Assembly: GCA_025351035.1 (NCBI GenBank)
Contig: JANXWT010000280.1
Location: 1-5,122, forward strand
DNA: 5,122 nucleotides
Source: Opitutia bacterium
GTDB taxonomy: Bacteria; Verrucomicrobiota; Verrucomicrobiia; Opitutales; Opitutaceae
Direction: 5' to 3'
A program made the translations under genes and the position numbers. Within the stretch, counting starts at the first letter, position 1, and each line of letters opens with the position of its first letter. Shown piece by piece: positions 1-5,122 of the stretch. The notes beneath the pieces are model-generated. The model worked only from the letters and a program-made list of their open reading frames with translations. It searched no databases and was not told the origin of the DNA.

Positions 1-246
1 CCGGACGACCTCAGCCGCGACGCAGGTCGCGCGACTGACCCTGGGCTGGCAGCGGCCAGCAACAGGAAAGCCGGAACGGTGCCCGCCACCGTCGAGACCC
101 AATACGTTTTCCCCTCGCGCAAAGCCTTCGACACCTACGTGCGCGACCACGCGCCCGCGCTGCGCGCCGACGGCCTGAAACATTTCCCGCCCGAGAGCGG
201 CGTCACCTACGAGCGCCAAGTCGCCGAAGTCGCCGCGGAGCTTTGA
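1..246 (+). CDS. DUF4286-like protein, C-terminal part (5' end outside window)
   Basis: Frame 1 is open from the window edge to a TGA at 244-246, giving 81 residues with no start codon inside the window. The last 50 or so residues, with the segments ETQYVFPSRKAFDTYV, DHAPALRADGLKHFPPE and GVTYERQVAEV, match the C-terminal half of small DUF4286 proteins as I remember them. These are proteins of about 100 residues with a ferredoxin-like alpha/beta fold and no established biochemical role. The first 28 residues of this frame fit the family poorly, being rich in Asp, Arg and Gly with no beta strand before the ETQYVF strand. A one-base frameshift near base 36 would explain this (see findings). The gene converges on the amidohydrolase operon, with a REPIN-like repeat between the two stop codons. 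Family assignment is by recognition only. Confidence 0.72.
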   Translation, partial: PDDLSRDAGRATDPGLAAASNRKAGTVPATVETQYVFPSRKAFDTYVRDHAPALRADGLKHFPPESGVTYERQVAEVAAEL

Positions 247-268
247 GCGGGTGGCTGCGGAATAGAAA

Positions 269-332
269 ACTGTAGGAGGGGCTTTATGCCCCGATTCAAA
301 AATACATCGCGGCATAAAGCCCCTCCTACAGT
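269..332. repeat. REPIN-like inverted pair of REP units, possible bidirectional terminator
   Basis: Bases 269-290 and 311-332 are perfect 22-base inverted repeats. The pairing continues inward after a single mismatch (291/310) to 295/306, leaving an AT-rich loop of about 10 bases. Each arm, read inward, starts TGTAGGAGGGGCTTTATGCC. The left arm forms its own small hairpin (GGGGC-TTTAT-GCCCC, 278-292); in the right arm one pair of that hairpin is broken. A GTAG head followed by a short palindrome is the known layout of REP sequences mobilised by RAYT (TnpA-REP) transposases, and two REPs in inverted orientation form a REPIN. The element sits between two convergent genes, where such hairpins are usually tolerated and may end transcription from both sides. 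No RAYT gene is in the window. Confidence 0.85.
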
Positions 333-348
333 CAGACAGTCCCGCGCC

Positions 349-1674
349 TTACTTCCCGTAGCGCTGGCGGTATTTTTTGTAGAGCTCAGTGTGCCGGCTG
401 CGCAGGTCGATCCGCGCGCCGTCGATGAACGCCATTTCGACCTGCGTCGGAATCTCGAGCGGGTCGCCGTCGGTCACGATCAGCGTCGCGCGCTTGCCGG
501 TCTCAATCGAACCGAGTTCGCCGGCGACGCCGAGAATCTGCGCCGGATAAATCGTGATCGCCTTCAGCGCTTCCTCGGCGGGCAAACCGAACGCCGCCGC
601 CATCGCCGCCTCGTAGGGGAGATTGCGCGCGTTGGTCGCACCCGCGGCGGCGCCGCTGGAACCGGCGATGCAGAACCGCACGCCCGCCGCCTGCAGCTTG
701 CCGGCGTTGGCGTAGATGTCGTCGTAGCCGTCATCGCGGCGCGCGGGCAACTCGAACGTGCCGCCGACAATCACGGCGACATCCGCGGCTTTCAATCGGT
801 CCGCGACGCGCCAGGCATCGCGGCCGCCGACGAGAATCATTTTTACGCCTTCGTCGCGCGCCCAGTCGAGCGCAGCGCCGATCGCCTTGAGGTCGTCCGC
901 GTGGACAAACACCGGCATCTCGCTGCGCAGCGCAGGCAGCATCGCTTCCCAGCGCAAATCTGTCTCGACCGGCTGCGCACCGGCACGGGCGCGCAGGTAG
1001 GCTTTCGCCGACGCGAACGCGTGGCGTAGCGCTTTGACCTGTTCCTCGACGCGCTTCTGCGGATCGTCGCCGCCGCGGCCTCGGCCGCGCCGCCCTTCGG
1101 CGAGCGTCGGCCAGTTCACATGGATCCCGACCGCGGCGCGCACCGTCATGTCTTCCCAATTCCAGCCGTCGAGCCGGAGCAGCGCGGACGTGCCGGCGAG
1201 CAGGCCCGACGAGGGCAAGCCGTCGCTCGTCGCGGACGGAACCGTGAGGACGCTCAGCACGCCGTTCGCGCGCGTGACGGGGATGAGTTCGCTGTCCGCG
1301 TTCACGGCGACCTGCGCGCGGGCGTTCGGGTTGATCGCGCCGGTCTCGGCCGAGTCGACCGTCGCGCGGACGGCCTGGATTTCCTCGGTGCCGAGCTGCG
1401 AGTTGGCCGAGATGAGACCCGGGTAAATGCGCTTGCCGGACACGTCGATGACCTGCGCGCCGGCGGGCGCCGCGAGGCCCGCGCCGATCTGCGCGATCTT
1501 GCCGTCGACGAGGAGCACGTCGGTTTTCGCCAACACCGCGCCGGTGACGGTGTGAACTTCACCGCCCTTAAGCAGCATGGGGGCCGCGGGGCGTTTGGCC
1601 GGCACGAACGGAGACGCGTGCGCGACGGAGACGACGAGCAGCGCTGAGAGTAGAGTGAGAATGCGGGTTTTCAT
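349..1674 (-). CDS. Exported amidohydrolase-like protein with non-canonical metal site
   Basis: A 441-residue protein of the amidohydrolase superfamily, imidazolonepropionase-related branch. Start: ATG at 1674 is preferred over an in-frame TTG at 1701. It follows a GGAGG with 6-base spacing, overlaps the stop of the upstream gene as ATGA, and begins directly with a signal peptide (residues 1-20, cleavage likely after AHA). Residues 33-92 form the N-terminal beta part and the first barrel strand, ending in KRIYPGLISANSQ. Residues 365-420 carry the C-terminal motifs AITIYPAQILG and LGSIETGKRATLIVTDGDPLE. The usual HxH is N91-S92-Q93. H258 (VFVHADD) is kept, the next expected His is R285 (VGGRDAW), and no Asp is seen at the usual fourth ligand region (AGSSGAAAG, about 337-345). 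Related proteins that I recall keep a DANT-like motif here, so this is probably a lineage trait and not decay. An Arg/Gly-rich insert lies at 194-202. It is the second gene of the operon; its substrate is unknown and it may be non-catalytic or use a different site. Confidence 0.9.
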   Translation of the reverse strand: MKTRILTLLSALLVVSVAHASPFVPAKRPAAPMLLKGGEVHTVTGAVLAKTDVLLVDGKIAQIGAGLAAPAGAQVIDVSGKRIYPGLISANSQLGTEEIQAVRATVDSAETGAINPNARAQVAVNADSELIPVTRANGVLSVLTVPSATSDGLPSSGLLAGTSALLRLDGWNWEDMTVRAAVGIHVNWPTLAEGRRGRGRGGDDPQKRVEEQVKALRHAFASAKAYLRARAGAQPVETDLRWEAMLPALRSEMPVFVHADDLKAIGAALDWARDEGVKMILVGGRDAWRVADRLKAADVAVIVGGTFELPARRDDGYDDIYANAGKLQAAGVRFCIAGSSGAAAGATNARNLPYEAAMAAAFGLPAEEALKAITIYPAQILGVAGELGSIETGKRATLIVTDGDPLEIPTQVEMAFIDGARIDLRSRHTELYKKYRQRYGK

Positions 1675-4600
1675 CGGGCACCTCCGTCGCTCATCGAGCA
1701 AGTGTGGGTATCGCCGCCGTTGTGGTAGATCGCGCGGAATTCGTCGTGGTCGTCGGCTTGTTCCATCAGGCGCGGCGGCCCTCCGGGCGGACCATCGCCC
1801 CCTTCACCTGCGGCACCGCGCGAGAGAATTTTCTGCCGCTCGACGAGTGCCTTCTGCACAAGCGCACTGCGCTCGACGGCGGCGGCGGCGCGGAGTTGCT
1901 TGTCCTCGTCGCGGTCAAAGAAACGGCGGCCGTCGATCCAAGTCTGGTTCGGCCGTGACAGCGTGGAGAGCGGGCTGCCGTTCCAGATCACGAAATCAGC
2001 ATCCTTGCCCGCTTCGAGCGAGCCAACGCGATCATCGATGCGCAGCTGTTTCGCCGGGTTGATCGTCACGAACTTCAGCGCTTCGGCCGGCGGCACACCG
2101 CCGTATTTCACGGCCTTTGCGGCCTCGGTGTTGAGCCGGCGCGCGAGTTCGTCGCTGTCGGAATTGTAGGAGACGTTGACGCCCGCCGCGGTCATGAGCG
2201 CCCCGTTGTAGGGGATGGCGTCGTAGACCTCAAACTTGTAGCCCCACCAGTCGGAGAACGTCGAGCCGCCCGCGCCAATTTTAGCAATCTCGGAGGCGAC
2301 CTTGTAGCCTTCGAGGATGTGCTGGAACGTCGCGACCGTCAGGTGCTGCTGCTCCGCGAGCCGGATGAACGCGAGGATTTCGTCGGCGCGGTAGGAGTGG
2401 ATGTGCACGATGCGGTCGCCGCGCAGAATCTCCGCGGCCGCCTCAAGCCGCAGATCGCGGCGCGGTGGCATCGCGGTGATGCCCGCCTTAAAGCCCGTCC
2501 AAGCGCGCTCGTAGTCGCGCGCACGGTTAAAGGTATCGAGCATGATCTCCGGCACGCCCATGCGGCTGCCGGGATAACGCGTGCGCGGCCCCTGCGTGTT
2601 GGCACGCGTGACGTTTTCGCCGAGGGCAAATTTCACGCCCGGCTTCGCGCCGGCGAATTTCATTTCCTCCGCGCCCATGCCCCAGCGGAGCTTGATGACC
2701 TGGTTCTGCCCACCCATTGGGTTGGCGGAACCGTGGAGCATGTTCGCCACCGTCAAGCCGCCCGCGAGTTCGCGGTAAATCCCGATGTCGGTCGTGTCGA
2801 TGACGTCGCCGACGCGCACCTCGACGGTCACGGCGCTCGCGCCTTCGTTGATGCCGCGATTCACGGCGGTGTGCGAATGGCAATCGATGAGACCCGGCGT
2901 GACATGCAGGCCGGTCGCGTCGATCACCGTGGCGCCCGCCGGAGCGAGGAGATTTTTGCCGACCTGCTGAATCTTGCCGTGAGCCACGAGCACGTCGCCG
3001 CCCTCGATAATGCCGGCGGGTCCGCTCGTCCACACCGTGGCGTTCTTGATCAGCAGAGAGTCAACCTGCACGGGCACCGCTTTGCGGCCGTAAGCGCCGG
3101 CGGGATAAGTATCGCCCGAGGCGATGATCTTTTCTTCGCCCTTGGAATCGGGAGCTGTATCGGGCTTCGCCGGAGCCGTGCGCTTCGCGGACCACCGCAG
3201 AGCGGTGCCATCGGGCAACTCGCCCGTGCCGCTGATGTCGTCGCCTTTGCCGCTGGCGCTGAGGCGCGCCATGCCGCCTGTCGCGCCGAACAACTCGGCG
3301 GGCATGAAAAGCGACAGCGTGTTCTTGTCGGTGAGATTCGCCGTCACATCCTTGTCGCCGGACTTCGCGCGCAAACGGGTCGGGCGCGCCCCGCGGATCG
3401 AAATTTCCTCGGGGCCTTTCGCGCCGGTCCAGGTGAACTTCCACGTGCCGCGCGCTTCGAGCTTCTGCCACGCCTCCTGCTCGAACGGTTCGCCGTCAAC
3501 CCACACGAGTTCGATCGCGGAGTCGTCGGCCTTGAACAGATCACCCTTCGCCACGACGACGTTCGCCGCGCGGCCCTTCTCCAACGTGCCGTGCGTCGTG
3601 CCCACGCCGAGCAGGCCGGCAGGCGTCGTCGTCAGCGCCGCGAGCGCGGCGTCGGCGCTCAGTCCGCGCGCGACGGACTTGCGGATATTTTTCCAGAAAT
3701 CGGAGTCGGGCTTCTTGAGCTTGGCGCTGGTGAACGCGATCGGCACACCGGCCTCGGCGAGGCGCGCGGCGTTCGACGGCGCAAGTTCCCACTGCTGCAG
3801 TTCGTGCAACTGCACGCCGACGGCCTTCTCGGCGTTGTCGACTTCGGGCACCTCTGGGAAATCCAGCGGCAGCACGACCGGCACCTTCGCCTTCGCGAGC
3901 ACGTTGCGCACGCGGTATTCGGTGCCCGTGCCGCGCAACGCGACGCGCAGCTTGAATTCTTCGCCGAGCTTCACCACGCGCGGCACATCAAGCTCGTCCT
4001 CCAGCTCGAACATCGCGAGCTGTTCGCCTTTCACCACGCCGCCGAGCGCGGCGAGGGAATCGTTGGTCTCGGGCCGCTCGGCGCCCGAGCCGGCGTGCGC
4101 GGCGTAGGCCGCCTGCGAGGCCGCATACCACTGCGCGTCGAGCAAAGTCTGGCGCACAAGCGCGAGCGCGCCCATGAGCGAAGTCGGATAGGTGCGGTCG
4201 AAGAAATTGCCGAACTCAAACGCGACCTCCTGCGCCGTGGCGGGGCGGATGACGCCGTTGTTGAAATTGCCGCTGCCGAGGCTGACGAACGCGCTGCTGC
4301 CACGGAACATTCCGCGCGCTGGCGCGACGTTCGCCGCGGTGAATCCGAGTGCGCGCAGTTTCTCGGCGGACTTCGCGTCGGCAGTCAGGCCGCGGGCGGC
4401 CGAGCGCTCGGGGGTGACGCGCGGATTCCACGAATGAGTGCCCATCGCCGGATCTGGTCGGGTCGGAGCGGCAGCGGGCGCACCGTCGCCGTCGCGGGCG
4501 GGCCGCGCGGCAGTTTTCCATTCCTCGGGGAGAAAGACGCTCGTGTTGCTCTCGATGAAACCGGCGTAGAGAGTGCGGCCGGCGAGATCCCACACACGCG

Positions 4601-4862
4601 CGTCGGCCGGCACGGCGACATCGGCGCCGACCGCCTCGACGACGCCGTCGCGCAGGACGAGCGTGCCATGCTCGATGACTTGGCCGGGCACGACGACGAT
4701 GCGCGCGCCGGTGAGCGCGTGCACGCGCGGGCTAGCATCGCGCAAGCCTTCGACCGGAGCGGTGACCGTGCGCGGCGCGGCGACGGAGTTGAGCAAAAGC
4801 GCGGTCGCACCCAGGAGCAGGGCGGCACCACGCGCAACAGGACGGAACAAGGGGGATTTCAT
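1671..4862 (-). CDS. Exported two-domain amidohydrolase
   Basis: A 1063-residue protein. Residues 1-29 form a Sec-type signal peptide (basic start, hydrophobic 13-24), so a periplasmic or extracellular location is likely. Domain 1 (about 45-460) has the amidohydrolase N-terminal beta part and the C-terminal signature TTTPAGLLGVG...GTLEKGRAANVVVAKGD, but NTS (106-108) replaces HxH. Residues 461-600 are a beta-rich linker ending in a Pro/Lys stretch. Domain 2 (about 601-985) looks catalytic: H662 and H664 (GLIDCHSHTA), K744 in VKFALGEN as a possible bridging residue, H820 and H822 (VHIHSYRADEI), H848 (TFQHILEGYK) and D902 (SYNSDSDE), then FVTINPAKQL and SLEAGKDADFVIW. The tail (986-1063) is charged, Gly/Pro-rich and ends with scattered His and Cys. 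Amidohydrolase-family proteins of about 1000 residues with this two-domain plan are known from several Gram-negative phyla. A hydrolytic role on C-N bonds, perhaps in peptides or cyclic amides, follows from the family; the substrate is unknown. It is the first gene of a coupled pair. Confidence 0.92.
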   Translation of the reverse strand: MKSPLFRPVARGAALLLGATALLLNSVAAPRTVTAPVEGLRDASPRVHALTGARIVVVPGQVIEHGTLVLRDGVVEAVGADVAVPADARVWDLAGRTLYAGFIESNTSVFLPEEWKTAARPARDGDGAPAAAPTRPDPAMGTHSWNPRVTPERSAARGLTADAKSAEKLRALGFTAANVAPARGMFRGSSAFVSLGSGNFNNGVIRPATAQEVAFEFGNFFDRTYPTSLMGALALVRQTLLDAQWYAASQAAYAAHAGSGAERPETNDSLAALGGVVKGEQLAMFELEDELDVPRVVKLGEEFKLRVALRGTGTEYRVRNVLAKAKVPVVLPLDFPEVPEVDNAEKAVGVQLHELQQWELAPSNAARLAEAGVPIAFTSAKLKKPDSDFWKNIRKSVARGLSADAALAALTTTPAGLLGVGTTHGTLEKGRAANVVVAKGDLFKADDSAIELVWVDGEPFEQEAWQKLEARGTWKFTWTGAKGPEEISIRGARPTRLRAKSGDKDVTANLTDKNTLSLFMPAELFGATGGMARLSASGKGDDISGTGELPDGTALRWSAKRTAPAKPDTAPDSKGEEKIIASGDTYPAGAYGRKAVPVQVDSLLIKNATVWTSGPAGIIEGGDVLVAHGKIQQVGKNLLAPAGATVIDATGLHVTPGLIDCHSHTAVNRGINEGASAVTVEVRVGDVIDTTDIGIYRELAGGLTVANMLHGSANPMGGQNQVIKLRWGMGAEEMKFAGAKPGVKFALGENVTRANTQGPRTRYPGSRMGVPEIMLDTFNRARDYERAWTGFKAGITAMPPRRDLRLEAAAEILRGDRIVHIHSYRADEILAFIRLAEQQHLTVATFQHILEGYKVASEIAKIGAGGSTFSDWWGYKFEVYDAIPYNGALMTAAGVNVSYNSDSDELARRLNTEAAKAVKYGGVPPAEALKFVTINPAKQLRIDDRVGSLEAGKDADFVIWNGSPLSTLSRPNQTWIDGRRFFDRDEDKQLRAAAAVERSALVQKALVERQKILSRGAAGEGGDGPPGGPPRLMEQADDHDEFRAIYHNGGDTHTCSMSDGGAR
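1681..1685 (-). promoter_or_regulatory. Shine-Dalgarno GGAGG that decides the start of the downstream amidohydrolase gene
   Basis: On the minus strand GGAGG is followed by TGCCCG and then ATG at 1674-1672. The site lies inside the last codons of the upstream 1063-residue gene, whose TGA (1673-1671) overlaps this ATG. The arrangement implies translational coupling. It also argues against the in-frame TTG at 1701, which would place nine extra, poorly hydrophobic residues before the signal peptide. Confidence 0.85.
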
Positions 4863-4866
4863 AGGT

Positions 4867-4870
4867 TCCT
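4867..4870 (-). promoter_or_regulatory. Probable ribosome binding site (AGGA) of the two-domain amidohydrolase gene
   Basis: The minus strand reads GCAGGAACCT directly before the ATG at 4862-4860, so an AGGA core lies four bases from the start. The spacing is slightly short and the match is weak. The start is chosen mainly because the signal peptide begins right there. No convincing -35/-10 pair was seen upstream. Confidence 0.5.
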
Positions 4871-4954
4871 GCGGAAGTTGTGAACGCGCAGGCTGCGTGG
4901 CTCACTCCGACGCCGCAACGCCAAAGGCGCACAGAACCAATCTCTCAGAATTGA

Positions 4955-5031
4955 CCGCGGATTACACGGAGGTACACGGGGCAATCCCCGTTTCTTCAGG
5001 TTTTATCCTTCTGCATCCGCGCTATCCGCGG
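4955..5031. repeat. Imperfect inverted repeat element upstream of the operon (MITE-like or intergenic repeat)
   Basis: Bases 4955-4970 (CCGCGGATTACACGGA) and the reverse complement of 5016-5031 (CCGCGGATAGCGCGGA) agree at 13 of 16 positions. Each end contains a short direct repeat: TACACGG twice, 10 bases apart (4963 and 4973), and ATCCGCG twice, 9 bases apart (5015 and 5024). Between them a hairpin ACGGGG-CAAT-CCCCGT spans about 4976-4991. From memory, sequences built on 'accgcggattacacgga' recur between genes in Opitutaceae and related Verrucomicrobiota, but copy number cannot be seen here. The element lies in the 185-base gap upstream of the amidohydrolase operon, so it may be in the 5' untranslated region or act as the terminator of the gene before it. 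Confidence 0.6.
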
Positions 5032-5047
5032 CAAAGTTTGGCTTGGT

Positions 5048-5122
5048 TCAGAAATCGCAACCGATCGGCTGACCCGGCGGAGGGAGCGGCACGCGCGGCG
5101 GAGCGAACTCTTTCGGACGCTC
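5048..5122 (-). CDS. Possible 3' end of an upstream minus-strand gene, unidentified
   Basis: On the minus strand one frame runs from the window edge through 24 codons to a TGA at 5050-5048. It reads ERPKEFAPPRVPLPPPGQP followed by IGCDF. The third codon positions are mostly G or C, as in the neighbouring genes, and the Pro-rich end looks like a protein tail. The other two minus-strand frames are also open over this short stretch, so the evidence is thin. No family can be recognised. If real, the gene lies upstream of the operon in the same direction with a 185-base gap that holds the inverted repeat. Confidence 0.35.
   Translation of the reverse strand, partial: ERPKEFAPPRVPLPPPGQPIGCDF

Noticed and set aside
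286..1029. A 247-codon plus-strand open frame starting inside the REPIN
   Set aside because: The start lies in the repeat, the product is of the Arg-rich shadow type, and the opposite strand encodes the amidohydrolase with clear motifs.
1120..1647. A 175-codon plus-strand open frame antisense to the 441-residue protein
   Set aside because: Arg/Asp/Gly/Val-rich shadow translation with no family features.
1675..1701. Upstream TTG start (1701) for the 441-residue protein
   Set aside because: It would add nine charged residues before a textbook signal peptide and would discard the GGAGG and ATGA arrangement that fits the ATG at 1674.
3124..4107. A 327-codon plus-strand open frame
   Set aside because: Ser/Pro/Arg/Ala-rich product typical of a shadow frame inside a real gene on the other strand.
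2319..4883. An 854-codon open frame on the plus strand, antisense to the two-domain amidohydrolase
   Set aside because: Its product is Arg/His/Ala-rich with no recognisable family, no domain pattern and no plausible start context. The minus-strand gene has clear motifs over the whole stretch. Long antisense frames are expected in GC-rich genes with strong third-position GC.
4732..4932. A 66-codon minus-strand open frame that spans the start of the large amidohydrolase gene
   Set aside because: It overlaps the signal-peptide coding region in another frame, has no good ribosome binding site and no recognisable features; a leader peptide cannot be supported.
4863..5047. Search for a sigma-70 type promoter or riboswitch upstream of the operon
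   Set aside because: No -35/-10 pair with acceptable spacing stands out, and the only clear structures are the inverted repeat and short 4-base hairpins near 4887-4897 and 4919-4929. Nothing matches a known riboswitch layout.

Overview
The window is GC-rich, densely coding bacterial DNA. It carries a two-gene minus-strand operon of exported amidohydrolase-fold proteins (about 1671-4862 and 349-1674). A plus-strand gene end lies on the left edge (1-246), and a probable minus-strand gene end lies on the right edge (5048-5122). The protein families, the GTAG-headed REP-type repeat and the 'CCGCGGATTACACGGA'-type intergenic repeat suggest a Verrucomicrobiota member, perhaps Opitutaceae. This is inferred from remembered sequence style, not from a search.

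Layout from left to right. 1-246 is the C-terminal part of a DUF4286-like protein, read on the plus strand. 247-348 is the gap between two convergent genes and holds an almost perfect inverted pair of REP units (REPIN-like, 269-332). 349-1674 (minus) encodes a 441-residue exported amidohydrolase-like protein whose usual HxH metal motif is NSQ. 1671-4862 (minus) encodes a 1063-residue exported protein with two amidohydrolase domains: an N-terminal one with NTS in place of HxH, and a C-terminal one with a complete set of likely metal ligands. 4863-5047 is the gap upstream of the operon and holds an imperfect inverted repeat (4955-5031). 5048-5122 looks like the 3' end of another minus-strand gene.

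The two amidohydrolase genes share an ATGA overlap (stop of the first, start of the second), so they are probably translated in a coupled way. Both products begin with Sec-type signal peptides, so they should act together outside the cytoplasm. The pair contains three copies of the amidohydrolase fold, only one of which keeps canonical catalytic residues. This suggests one catalytic unit accompanied by two non-canonical, possibly structural or substrate-binding, units. The substrate cannot be told from the sequence. Nothing here is a clearly new defence, mobile or RNA system; the most interesting points are the conserved-looking loss of metal ligands and the two repeat elements.
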